DNA of 64,000 bases from Aralia elata. Taxonomy: Eukaryota > Streptophyta > Magnoliopsida > Apiales > Araliaceae. The stretch spans positions 77,935,971 to 77,999,970 of the forward strand of contig CM068387.1 in assembly GCA_034770075.1 (NCBI GenBank), read 5' to 3'. Of the stretch, positions 31,704 through 43,133 are shown in pieces. The translations under genes and the position numbers were made by a program. Within the stretch, counting starts at the first letter, position 1; every line of letters begins with the position of its first letter. The notes below the pieces were generated by a model. The model searched no databases, was not told the origin of the DNA, and was given only the letters and a program-made list of their open reading frames with translations.

Positions 31704-34700
31704 TTAGGTGCCAAAAACACGAGAGATATTGACCAAGTCCAAACAGTGCTGGAACTTGATCCCTGAAACCACCTTTGTTAGCATATCTGCAGGATTATCT
31801 GCAGTTCTGATTTTCTGAAGTAGAATGTCGCCTTCTTCTACTATTTCTCGAACAAAGTGGTACCGCACGTCGATATGTTTGGTGCGACCATGATGAACTT
31901 GATTCTTTGCCAGACATATGGCACTTTGACTGTCACAAAAAACCTTGATGTTTTCCTGACAGATTCCCAAGTCTCTCACCAAATTGTGAAGCCAAATAGC
32001 TTCCTTAATTGCTTCGGTGATCGCCATGTACTCTGCCTCTGTAGTAGACAAGGCAACGGTTAACTGTAGCGTTGATCTCCAACTCACTGGTCCTCCTGCC
32101 ATAGTAAACACATAACCAGTAGTTGATCGACGCTTATCGAGATCACCAGCATAGTCAGAATCGACGTATCCAACTAAACAATTGACAACAGTCTTGTCTC
32201 TTTCGAACTTCAAACCAATATCTACAGTACCTTGAATGTATCGTAGAATCCACTTCACTGCTTGCCAGTGACCTTTGCCAGGATTATGCATATACCGGCT
32301 CACCATGCTTACAGCATGTGAAATGTCTGGTCTTGTACACACCATTGCATACATCAGGGCTCCAACAGCATTGGCATATGGGACAACATTCATCTGCTGT
32401 TGTTCGTCATCTGTACTTGGAGACATGGATGCACTAAGTTTGAAATGTGGGGCTAACGGAGTGCTTACAGGTTTAGTCTTATCATCAATACCAAACCTCT
32501 GTAGTACATTTTTCAGATACTGAGTCTGTGTTAAACAGACTGTCCCTTTTACCCTGTCTCTCTTGATTTCCATTCCAAGAATCTTCTTGGCCTCTCCAAG
32601 ATCCTTCATTTCGAACTCTGAGCTTAACTGAGCCTTCAGTCTGTCAATCTCCACCTTGCTCTTAGATGCGATTAGCATATCATCCACATATAAGAGCAGA
32701 TAAACAAATGTACCATCTTGGAGTTTCTTCAAATAGACACAATGATCAAACTGACTGCGTGTGTACCTCTGATTCTTCATAAAGCTGTCAAACCGCTTGT
32801 ACCATTGTCGGGGTGACTGCTTCAAACCATATAGTGACTTGTTTAACTTGCAAGCCCAGTTTTCTCGTCCGGGAACTTTGAACCCATCTGGCTGAGACAT
32901 ATAAATCTCCTCGTCCAAGGTTCCATGGAGAAATGCAGTTTTGACATCGAGTTGAGCTAGCTCGAGATCAAATTGTGCGACCAAAGCTAGTAATAAACGA
33001 ATAGAGGAATGTTTAACAACAGGTGAGAATACCTCATCGTAGTCTATTCCTTCCCTCTGTGCGTAACCTTTTGCTACCAGTCTAGCTTTGTACCTGATGT
33101 TGTCTTTTCCTGGAGCACCTTCCTTCTTAGCATAGACCCATTTACATCCAATCACCTTCTTGCCTTTTGGAAGTGAAACCAACTTCCAAGTCTGATTCTG
33201 ATGAAGAGATTGCATTTCTTCATCCATTGCTGCCTTCCACATACCTTGTTCTACACTAAGCATAGCTTCTTTGTAGTTGTACGGAATGTCAGCTTCAGTT
33301 ATGGGAAGTGCAAATGCTACCATATCAGTATATCGAGCAGGTATCTGAATATTTCTCTTCGGTCTCTTGGTGGCAATAGATTCTTCTTGATGTGTGGTCT
33401 CTTGTAGTGGTGTTTGTGCTAGTACCTCCGTCTCAACGGAGCTATCATCCCAATCGTCATCATCTTCAGGATGATCAACTATTTGAATTGTTTTTTCTAG
33501 AGTTGCAGGATTATCTAACTCCACCTGGTTCTGATTCTCCTTTTCTACAGTTATTTGTTTCAACATAACAGACTCGTCAAAGGTAACGTCTCTGCTTATC
33601 ACGATCTTCTTTGACTCATGGTTCCACAGACGGAATGCTTTAACTCCTTCACTAAAACCCAGGAAAATAGCTTTCTTGGCTCTAGGATCCAGTTTTGCTT
33701 CCTTCACATGAAAATATGCAGAACACCCGAATATATGTAGATAATCATAATCAGAAATGGATTGTCCAGACCATACCTCCTTGGGAATTTTCCCATCTAG
33801 TGCTGAAGCAGGGAGTCTGTTGATGATAAAAGACGCATATGACAAAGCTTCTGCCCAAAATGCTTTGCTCAATCTGGATTGGGATAACATGCATCGAACC
33901 TTATCAACCAAGGTACGATTCATTCGTTCTGCTACACCATTTTGTTGTGGTGTGCCTGACGCAGTGAAATGTCTGACTATCCCCTCGTCCTGGCAAACTT
34001 TCTGAAATGGATCTGACTTGTATTCCCCTCCATTATCAGATCTTAGCCTCTTGATTTTCTTACCTGTCTGAGTTTCAATCATTTTCTTCCATTTAAGGAA
34101 GATATCCAGAACTTCATCCTTGTGCTTCATGGTGTACACCCAGACATACCTGGAAAAGTCATCAATAAATGTCACAAAGTAATGTTTACCTCCCAATGAA
34201 GCATTTCTGGAAGGCCCCCAAACGTCAGTGTGAACATAATCAAGTGTTCCTTTCGTACGATGCATAGCAGTGCCGAACTTGACTCGTGTCTGCTTTCCCA
34301 AGACACAGTGCTCGCAGAAGTCGAGTTTTCCACTCTTAGCACCTTTTAGTAGACCCCGTTTCACCAAATTCTGCAAGGCCTTTTCACCGACATGCCCTAA
34401 GCGCATGTGCCACAGTCGTGAAGTATCAGACGAATCTGCTTTTTTCGATACAGTCGGAGACGGATGCAACTCCCAGAGACTGTGTGACCATCAAGGAAAT
34501 ATAGATTTCTTTCTCGTATTCCCTTCATAGCTAAGAATGCACCGCGTACAACCTTCAAAACTCCACCTTCTATGGTAACCTTGTAACCACTGGAGTCAAG
34601 AACCCCTAGAGATATCAGGTTCTTCTTCAGATCAGGGACATACCTGACGTCTGTCAGTCGTCTGATTGTACCGTCGTGCATCTTCAAACGTACAGTTCCA

Positions 34701-35747
34701 ATACCTTTTGTCCGACATGTATTGTCATTTCCCATCAAAACAAGCCCTCCATCAATGTCCTCGAAACTTGAGAACCATTGCCGATTTGGGCACATGTGGT
34801 AGGAACATCCAGAATCCAGAATCCATCTATCAGATGAATCAACTGAGGAAGAAACAGAGAATGCTGAGTCATCTTCGTCATCAGCCTTTCGTGCCATATT
34901 CGCATTAGACTTGTCTTTGTTTGGACAATCTTTCTTCCAATGCCCTTTCTCGTGACAATAGGCACACTCATCCTTTGCAAGACGTCTCCGAGATGATCCT
35001 CCTGACTTCGAATGGGATCTGCCTCGCTCTTCAGATCCGCCAGATTTTCTATTGTTCGTCCTGCCTCGGGCAATAGTCAGAGCTTCTGTTGTCGAATCTC
35101 TATGATCATTTTGATCCTTCTTCCGGTACTCATTATTCACCAAAGCATTTGAAACATCCATGAATTTAACCTCATCTTTACCATATAACAGAGTCGTGGT
35201 TAAGTGATCATATGTTTCAGGCAGAGAATTTAACAATAGCAGAGCCTTATCTTCATCTATAATCTCAACATCTAGATTTTTGCAGATCAGCAAGTATTTT
35301 GTTGAAATTATCAAGATGCTCAATCATAGGTGTACCTATCTTGAAGTGGAATCGAAAGAGTTTCTTTTTCAGATAGAGTCGATTCTCTACACTCTTTGTC
35401 ATGTACTTATCTTCCAGCTTCTTCCAAAGACTTGAAGCAATTGTCTCTTTCATGACAAAATATTTTTGATCTTTGGCGAGACACAATCGAATTGTGCCAC
35501 AGGCTTGACGGTTAACATATTTCCAATCATCATCGGAAATATTTTTCGGTTTGGATCCTAGTGCAATATCGGATCCCTCACGGAATAACAGATCCATAAC
35601 TTCGCATTGCCACATGCCAAAGTTGTTTGTGCCGTCAAATTTTTCAATATCAAACTTAGCATTTGACATTGAACTTCTTTGCCAAGAACTGCTGGTGGAT
35701 GGTGGGTTTTGATCCTCAACTTTTTCTTCGCCTTTTGAACCATCCAT
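31704..35747 (-). pseudogene. Copia gag-pol polyprotein, two frameshifts
   Basis: Gag starts at ATG 35747 (MDGSKGEEKVEDQ). An A-run near 35280 shifts the frame; gag then continues to a CCHC knuckle (CAYCHEKGHWKKDC, about 34970-34930) and the aspartic protease (ILDSGCSYHM, about 34810). A second shift near 34470 leads into the rest of pol: the zinc module (LWHMRLGH...CEHCVLGK), the integrase core (HTDVWGP, RSDNGGEY, GVAERMNRT), reverse transcriptase with YVDD at 32691-32680, and RNase H (DSDYAGD, TEAEYMA), ending at 31704. All catalytic residues seen are intact. With near-identical LTRs, the two shifts are recent. Confidence 0.92.
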
Positions 35748-36299
35748 TGTGCTTCAAAACAAAATTATAGAGCTCAACTAAGTAACAACAATACTTTAGG
35801 AGCGTAATTAGCAGAAACGGATGGCACGGTTGCGTCCGTAATGGTCCAAAACCTTGGAAATGATACTGAGTTTGTCAAAAACGGACTTAAAACGAGCTCA
35901 AACGGATCAAAACACCAAAAAAATGTTGAATGGAATATTCCGTTATCTTTAACGGAATATTCTAACGCCGTTTGCTGATACAGTGCTGATGTCACTGGGT
36001 CGGGCCAGCTGTTGGGTCGGGTTCTGGGTCGGGTCGGCCCACTGGGTCGCTGGGTCGCGTAACCGGGTCGGGTTTCTGGTTCGGGTCGGGTCGACCCGCG
36101 GACTTCTTCTTCTTCACCCGATCTGCTGAAATTTTTTTTTATTTTTTTTAACTGAACTTTGACCGCGATTTCCGGGAGCATACGACGTCCAAATGACACG
36201 CCGTTTGTTCCGTTGGACTCCTGGCGACGAGGGCTATCTCCTGGTATGATCAAAACAAAATTTCAACCACTTTGATTTCTGGGTGGTTTGAACAACCGT
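35748..36299 (-). other. Copia 5' leader with GGGTCGGG-type repeats and a 159-codon frame
   Basis: Between the primer site and gag lies about 550 bp. It contains a minus-strand open frame (36253-35774) that resembles no known protein, and a GC-rich cluster of CCGACCC/GGGTCGG repeats at 35998-36095. The frame most likely reflects the repeat composition; the repeats may form leader structure. Confidence 0.5.
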
Positions 36300-36314
36300 G
36301 GCTCTTGATACCAA
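36300..36314 (-). promoter_or_regulatory. Copia primer-binding site
   Basis: The minus strand reads TTGGTATCAAGAGCC, two bases inside the 5' LTR. It is close to the TGGTATCAGAGC complement of initiator-Met tRNA used by most plant copia elements, with one extra A. Confidence 0.8.
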
Positions 36315-36316
36315 TT

Positions 36317-36619
36317 TGTTGTGCGGAAGCTACTAAATCAAAGTGGGAATTATCATACACACAGAGACACAAAGATTTACGTGGTTCGGCAAATCGCCTA
36401 CTCCACAGAGGTAGCACTGAATATATATAAACTGAAAATTGAGGGATGATTTACAAGAGAGGATACATGGGTTTATATAGGAGGTTGGAGCACACCTCTG
36501 TCAATAATGGTGTGCTCCATGTTCAACAAAGTTGGCCACCAACCCACTACCAATAGTGAGCCACCAACCAGCCGTCAGCCACCAACCCAGCTGCCTAACC
36601 CAGCCGCCTAATACCAACA
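36317..36619 (-). repeat. 5' LTR of the copia element
   Basis: 303 bp, with two differences from the other LTR. TATATAGG- and TATATATAAACTG-type AT boxes on the plus strand correspond to promoter-like sequence in the element. Confidence 0.93.
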
Positions 36620-36624
36620 AAATC

Positions 36625-38263
36625 ATGGTGGCCAATCGACTCTGGCAAATGACAATGGTCTGAGCCATCCGACTCCTAAAGCAAAATAATACAATGGAGC
36701 GTCGACAAACACAACCGAATCAAAGGAAGCACCGGCAAAGACGGAGATGAATACGCCGAAAAAGAACGAAATAACTCTAGCAGAGAAGGATAAGAAGCAA
36801 AAATTGGTTTCCAAGTTCCCAAAAAGCAAAATAAGGGTTTCCAACTGAAGAAGCTTCAATCAAAAAGTTATAGACATGCACGACAGTTACCAATTCAAAA
36901 TATGCAACCACCTAGAAACATGGGTCATATCAGTAACTCATTAAAACAGTCAACTAAATAAAAGGGATAAGAATGCACTATTTTGTAAATTAAATATTGC
37001 ATATGCACTAATTTTATAAATATTTTATTTATGCACTTTTTTTTTGTAATATTATCTGAAAATGTACTATTAAATGTAAATGTCTCAAAAAGGAGTATTT
37101 CAAAAAGTAGCCTACTTGGGCCTGCCTTAATAAGCTTAATCAACTGCTTAAACGAGACTAATGCCACTAAGAACACTAATAAAATCACATTGACCAACGG
37201 TAGAAATCATTCTTTTAATTTTAATTAATATAACGATGAATATTGTAAACTATTTAAAAAGTATTATTCAGTATAAGTTTTATTATTTCATAATTTTAAA
37301 TAAGTCATCTCAGTTTTAAGTTTGAAAATGTTTCAAATTAACTCTCAAAAGTCAATAATGATCATATAATTTTAATAATTTAAAATGGAGGGAGCATATT
37401 ATTATTAAATTGTATAAAACTATAGTTTTACGGGCAAACTTCTATAATTCATTTTCTAATGAAATTATGTTACAAACTTGAAATATTGTTATTCTATACT
37501 AGCTATATATGTACTATCAATAAAAAAATATTTCGTGAAACTTTCATTTCCCACTTTTTTTTTCCTTTTTTCTTTTTTTTAAAATTTTTGTAAATGTGAC
37601 TTTTTGTATAATGAGGGAATAATATTATTCAAAAATTGGTCTTAATAGAGTCGATGTATAAGTTTATGAAGAGCTACTTCCTCTATTCTTTTTATTGCTT
37701 TTTGCAAGAGTTTGTAAAGAGCTTCTTGTGAAGAGCACATGTTTGAGCAAAACTAACAAGTACGCCTCATATATTTTCTAGGCAAATCTTTTGTTCTATG
37801 TTACACATTGTTGTCAAGTGTAACGCAATTACCTATATATAATTTATTTATTACCGAAAAAAAGGTGGCCTGCTGTACTAAAATCAGAGTTGGTTCATAC
37901 AAGTTTGAAAATGCGCATAGGCTTTTCTCTTATTAATTGTGATGTAATTCTTTGCAGCCCTTATCTAAAATTTTTGGATTTTCTACATATCTATTTTTTT
38001 GGGTGTTAATAAAGTTTACTTTTTGCTGATAAAAATAAAATAAAATAAAGTTAACACTTGATGACAAGAAGTATGTCCATCATTAGGCCATTAAAGAGAT
38101 AATATTAGCTCATATATCCATTATTAGGCCATTAGAGAGATAATATTAGCTCAGGCATGTGCGCCGTTGAGCCACATGAGAGATAATATTAGCTCATGGA
38201 TGTGTGCCGCTGAGCCGCATCATGAAGAGATGACCTTTGCTTTAAGTTAGAAGCTTTGACACG
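36625..38263. other. Interval with degraded repeats, no supported gene
   Basis: Directly after the copia element a Lys/Thr-rich plus-strand frame (36626-36847, one stop) could be a coding remnant but matches nothing I know. Around 37230-37400 lies half of a Stowaway-like MITE ending TGGAGGGAG. At 38065-38225 an imperfect repeat with GAGATAATATTAGCTCA occurs three times. Confidence 0.45.
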
Positions 38264-39529
38264 GTATCTGTGACACCCCCAAATTCTCTACACTTCCCTG
38301 TAGCAGATCTGGTGCTCATGTGAAACTATACAACTATAAATATTCAATAAAATATGACTTCTATTTATCCAAGGTTCACAGTATCCCATAACAGATGATA
38401 ATTCCTGCCAGAACGTTATCTGTGTTTGGATACCCTCACTTGGATGTATAGATTCATATCTCATGAATACCTCTTTCATATCGATATTCCCTATCTATCT
38501 GACATTCACAGTATTAACGATAAGATTGTTCTTGGGACTGAGGGGCGCATTCCGGTAAAGGTGGCACCTTACCGGCGCTCATTAAGTGTAACCTTAGCGC
38601 TTACAGAACTCCCAGTATTATTTAAATACCCTCGTTCAGATGTATAGTTCCTATAGATACTGTATTTACTTAGTACAACTATGCTAAAGAAAGTAAAGAT
38701 CAGAGTATAGCGCATTCGATGTAATAAAGGATGATAATATATTACATATCATTAAGTTCGGTTACATCGTTCTCAGTACTAAGTTATTACAACAAAGCCT
38801 TATAAAAGACTTGAATTATTCAAAAACAGTAAATAAAACTAGTAAACATGTCCTTTTCCTTTGTCTATCCCAGAAGTGCCGGGATTATCATTTAAAACTG
38901 CAAAAGAAGATATATGTAAGAATGAGCTACAAATGCTTAGCAAGTTCATTTGAAAATGTAAACACAATGTGTTTGATTTGAAAGATGTCAATGATATATA
39001 ACTGAGGGTTCTGTACATGAACCATATATTTCAATTAGTTCTATCAGTTTTCAATGACTTAGAACCATTTGATTTCGGATATCTGGTAGGGGATCAGCCT
39101 AACCAATATCCTAGGAGTATGCATATCATCCTACAATTTTATGTCGATATATAATCAACATTTACCGGCACCTTATATCAAGTTGTTTTAGTTCACCTTA
39201 CATCAAGGTGTTCCATTTCTCAGTATAAGATGTCGTACCAAAACAATTTGGTTTGACACAACAATTTACGCTGGAATAAACAATATATGAATAATGATTC
39301 ATTTCTTAAGTTATGTTGAACAAGAAGCAATAACTTCGCAATAATTGATAGCAAGATGTAATAGACTTGCTTAAATGTAACAAGGTTAGAAGACTTGCAT
39401 CGTATATCTTTTACAGTTAATATAACGGTCTAAACGTTCGTTGTAAATCCTATACGATTATAAGTTTATGTAGACAATTAAGCGTTTAACGATTAAATCT
39501 TTTAAGTTTTATTTCGGGTATCATAACCG

Positions 39530-40040
39530 CATATAAATAAGACTGCTTCTACAATATATGAAATAATTTTAGCATTATAACTGCTTACAGAATGAATATT
39601 TTTCAACTATATTTAAAATAAATTGAGCATTATAACTGCTTGAAAAATGAATATTCGGTTACTATGGTTGAAATAAATCGGGCATTATAACTGCTTATAA
39701 AATAAATATTCGGCTATCATATTTGAGAAAATTTCAGCATTATAACTGCTTATAAAATTAATATTCGGCTATTATATTTGAAAATATTTCAGCATTACAA
39801 CTGCTTATAAAATGAATATTTTTACTAAATAGTTGAAGAAATTCGGACATAGTAACTGCTTATAAAAGTATATTTTCTAATATATAAGAGAAATAAATCG
39901 GACATTATAACTGCTTGTAAATAGGACTTTTGTACTATATACTTAAAATAATTTGGGCATTATAACTGTTTGTAAATAGGACTTTTGTACTATATACTTA
40001 AAATAATTTGGGCATTATAACTGCTTATAAAAGTATATTT
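39530..40040. repeat. Minisatellite, period about 60 bp
   Basis: About nine imperfect units with the core GCATTATAACTGCTTATAAAA followed by TATTCGGCTA or variants. Lies downstream of the TATA box in element orientation. Confidence 0.8.
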
Positions 40041-40334
40041 TTACTAAATATATAAAGAAGAATGAAAATAATAACCACTAGAGTAATACCTCTTGTAGTT
40101 GCTAGCTTTACTTCCAATCACGCAGCGCTTCGATGCTTAGAAAGTAATTTTTATCTCACAATATCTCTCAGGATATAAATATAGAGTGTTTTTGCTCTTG
40201 AACTGCTCTTGAAAAATAGTAAGGAATGAATGAACTGAACTTGCTATTTATAGAAAAACCAAGTTTCACTAATTGCACGATAGGGGCTCGACTTATTACA
40301 CTTTGCACCCTAGCATATTCTTAGAATATTCTTC

Positions 40335-40665
40335 TAAGCTCCTCAATGAAAATATCTTCCAAGCTCGACAATGCAGCTTGTAATTGAATCTATCTTCTAA
40401 GCTCCTTAATGAAAATATCTTCCAAGCTCGACAATTGAACCTATCTTCTAAGCTCCTCAATGAAAATATCTTCTAAGCTCGACAATGCAGCTTGCAATCT
40501 AAGCTCCTCAATGAAAATATCTTCTAAGCTCGACAATGCAGCTTGCAATCTAAGCTCCTCAATGAAAATATCTTCTAAGCTCGACAATGCAGCTTGCAAT
40601 TGAACCTATCTTCTAAGCTCCTCAATGAAAATATCTTACAAGCTCGACAATGCAGCTTGTTACCG
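40335..40665. repeat. Minisatellite with paired CTCCTCAATG and CTCGACAATG modules
   Basis: Units of about 48-66 bp alternate AAGCTCCTCAATGAAAATAT and AAGCTCGACAATGCAGCTTG, in six or so copies, with length variants from inclusion or loss of an ATTGAACCTATCTTCT segment. Lies just upstream of the TATA box in element orientation. Confidence 0.8.
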
Positions 40666-41244
40666 TAAGCACGACAAAGCACTATATCAGTTTAAGCATG
40701 ACAAAGCAGCTTACTAAAAATAATTTTCCAGGATACTTCTTGGTGAAATCGTGAAAAGCACGACAAATCATTTTGTCAATTTAAGCACGACTAAGCAGCT
40801 TGACAATTTTTTTTTTATTTGACCAAATTCATCGTTTACACTATAAAATTATAAAACACATGGTTCGAAATATCATTTCGATCTTTATTAAGCACAAAAT
40901 TTGAATCTCATTAGGGCTTAAGGTTTTAAACTTCTTGATACCTAGTTTTAGGTTATATGCTCTAATTCTAAATGTATACGATAGCGTTTTCGAATCGTAT
41001 TAGGTTTTCAATGATTCCCTGAACAGTCATTCATTAGAGTATATCATCACATAACACAGAGTTGGAACAAGAAATTTCATTTATTAAACACATAATTTAC
41101 ATATACAAATCTTATTAGGGTTCGGAATATTACAGTATCAAGCCAGCATGTGCAAGTTTTCTCATTCATGTGTTGTCTCATTTATATTTATATGAATTCG
41201 GTTAAGGTGAAGTTGGTAACTTTTATAGTTTTTTAATGCGTACG

Positions 41245-42521
41245 TGATGAGTGGGTTTTATACCTATGAATTAGGTATTGTTGAGCTTAATTATTGTTAT
41301 CCTTAAGTGTTTTTAGTATTATTTTATTTGTTTTTTGTGTTTATTTATTGTAGGATGGAGTTGGAGGGGCATAAAAGTCATTTGGTGAAGAAAAGAATTA
41401 AAAAGGATTAAAATTTGAGCTGAGTGGTATTTTTATAATTACTTGGTCGTGGTAGAGCGCTTTAGGCGCTAGGATGCAGAATGTGAAGGTTTTGTGCGGC
41501 TGTGAGGAAAAATTGAAGCCAATTAGGAATTTGAATGAGGGTTTTATTAATATAAAAAGGAGAAGACTTCAGAACATAATGAAAAAACAAGATATTGTAG
41601 AGAAACAACGAGGAGAACACGAAGGAGATTTGCAGAGCTTGAAGATCAAGACAGAGATTGAGAGCGGCTTTATAGTTTCTTCTATCCCTTTCTTTTATCT
41701 TTAATTTTTGTAATATCTGGGATATTTTTATTTATTATCTAGATGATGTTTTCCTTAATCATTATGAACTAAACTTTCAATTAAGATTGCAACGGAACTT
41801 AGTATGTAATTTAGATTGATGCTTCTTGTTTAACTTAGTTAATTATTCTTGAATCGTTTATCATATCTTGTGTTTATTGATTAATTGTCTGATCAACAAT
41901 TACCGGGATAATCTATATAAAATTGGAAGATGGAGTATAGGTTAGATCTGGGATATGATAGCATTTGTTCATATAATTTGAGTAAGGTTAATATGATTAG
42001 CGTATGAGATAGGAATATACCTATATGTCTTTTGCAACCATTAAAAGAATTTGTGCTTGAAATCCTAATTAACATAATTCACATAGGAATATAGTGGGTT
42101 AATTAGTTAGGGTGTTCCTTGTAATTCTGTTACTTAATTGTTGGATTTATAAGGATTTGTTCATGTGTCTATCGAAAGAAGTGCGTGAATAATATAAAGA
42201 ATTCTTAGTTAGCGATTCATTGTAATTAATTAATTGAATATGAAGCGTATTGATTTAAATGAAATACTAAGGGAAGTTGTAATCTTAAACTATCATCTCT
42301 ACATTTATTCTTGCGATTTCATAATTCAATAGTTAATTTTGTTAATCTAGTTCTCAAAATCACAGATATTATTCGTAGTTTAAATAGGATTAATTGAGTT
42401 AGAATTAGTAATTGATAAATATTAACATATTTCCTCGTGGGAACGATACTCTACTTACTCTTTATTACTTGTTGACCACGTATACTTGCGTATAAATTGT
42501 CAATACCAATTTTGGACAACA
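41245..42521 (+). mobile_element. Solo LTR, 1,277 bp, probably Athila-type
   Basis: Begins TGATGAGTGGGTTTTATACC and ends TTTTGGACAACA. The flanks GTACG (41240-41244) and GTATG (42522-42526) form a 5-bp duplication with one change. The 3' part has CCTCGTGGGAACGATACTC then ACTTGTTGACCACG, a string I associate with Athila LTR ends. A plus-strand TATA-like AATATAAAAAGG lies at about 41549-41560. It starts only 105 bp from the preceding solo LTR. No coding sequence is supported. Confidence 0.7.
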
Positions 42522-42526
42522 GTATG

Positions 42527-43133
42527 CTATAAAAAATATTATATTAATAAGTTCTATATTTTTTTATTGCATTGGTTAATGCAATATTTTTTTATAACTC
42601 ATATAATAAAAAGTTATATGAACTTACTATAGTGAAATTAATATCAACTTCACCCCTAATCGGATCCCATTTATATGTGGCAGCCGCTTCACATATTCTT
42701 TCACCATATTATTTATTTATATAATTCAAGACCACCATAATTACATATTATAATATTGTTGATATTAAAAAGCCAATGTATTGTGAAAATTGTTTCTAGA
42801 GGCCATTAATCTAATTTAAATGAAGTGTAAAGTCTTGCTTCAAAATTCTACAGAGGTTAAGAAATTTACAAGATTTTATGGCTCAAGTGCTTAATTTGAA
42901 GAATTGAAGTCATGTAAGTACTGCACATATATAGATTATCTATGTTGCAAACTGCGGGTTTTATAAACGAAACTCTTATTATGGACCGAAAGTAATATTC
43001 AAGAGAAGTTTGTATAAGAAATACACATTGTAGGATAATTTTATAAGATGAAGTATTGTTAAAAAAAAACTCCACTGAATAATAATTTTTATGTCTCCAT
43101 TACAATCTTGTAAAATCCCATAGCTGGCCTTAA
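42527..43133. other. 3' flank of the ankyrin-PGG gene
   Basis: AT-rich, no gene. It lies between the Athila-type solo LTR and the stop codon of the ACD6-like gene and presumably holds that gene's 3' untranslated region and polyadenylation signals on the minus strand. Confidence 0.5.

Larger units (their letters stand above)
31351..36619 (-). mobile_element. Young full-length Ty1/copia retrotransposon (Tnt1/Tork-like)
   Basis: Identical-length LTRs (303 bp; 31351-31653 and 36317-36619) start TGTTG and end with CA in both orientations. They differ at two sites by eye (about 0.7%) and are flanked by AAATC at 31346-31350 and 36620-36624. Transcription is on the minus strand: the primer site TTGGTATCAAGAGCC (36314-36300) resembles the initiator-Met tRNA complement and a purine tract (GGGTGGAGAT) precedes the left LTR. 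It encodes one gag-pol, interrupted by two frameshifts. Motifs such as GTPQQNGVAERMNRTL resemble Tnt1/Tork-lineage elements. Confidence 0.95.
38269..41134 (-). mobile_element. Solo-LTR-like element, 2,866 bp
   Basis: Plus-strand ends are TGTGACACCCCCAAATTC and GGAATATTACA, flanked by a perfect GTATC duplication (38264-38268, 41135-41139). A TATA box on the minus strand (CTATAAATAGC, about 40253-40243) gives the orientation. Inside are two tandem arrays (39530-40040 and 40335-40665). No coding region and no internal LTR boundary were found. With 3430-6274 and 44858-51863 it shares the end type, one-third TATA position and a conserved block near the 3' end. A solo LTR from a long-LTR gypsy lineage is the best explanation; a non-autonomous LARD-like unit is possible. 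Confidence 0.75.

Noticed and set aside
36626..36847. Lys/Thr-rich plus-strand frame next to the copia element as a gene
   Set aside because: It has an internal stop, low complexity and no recognised family, so it is mentioned only as a possible remnant.
37230..37400. Complete Stowaway MITE
   Set aside because: Only the right end (TGGAGGGAG) is clear; no matching left terminus was found, so it was not called as an element.
39530..40665. Regular repeats resembling a CRISPR-like array
   Set aside because: Units are adjacent minisatellites with graded divergence inside an LTR of a plant genome; there are no unique spacers and no cas genes.
41474..41704. 76-codon frame in the Athila-like solo LTR
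   Set aside because: It lies in the transcribed part of an LTR, has no family resemblance and is of a length expected by chance.
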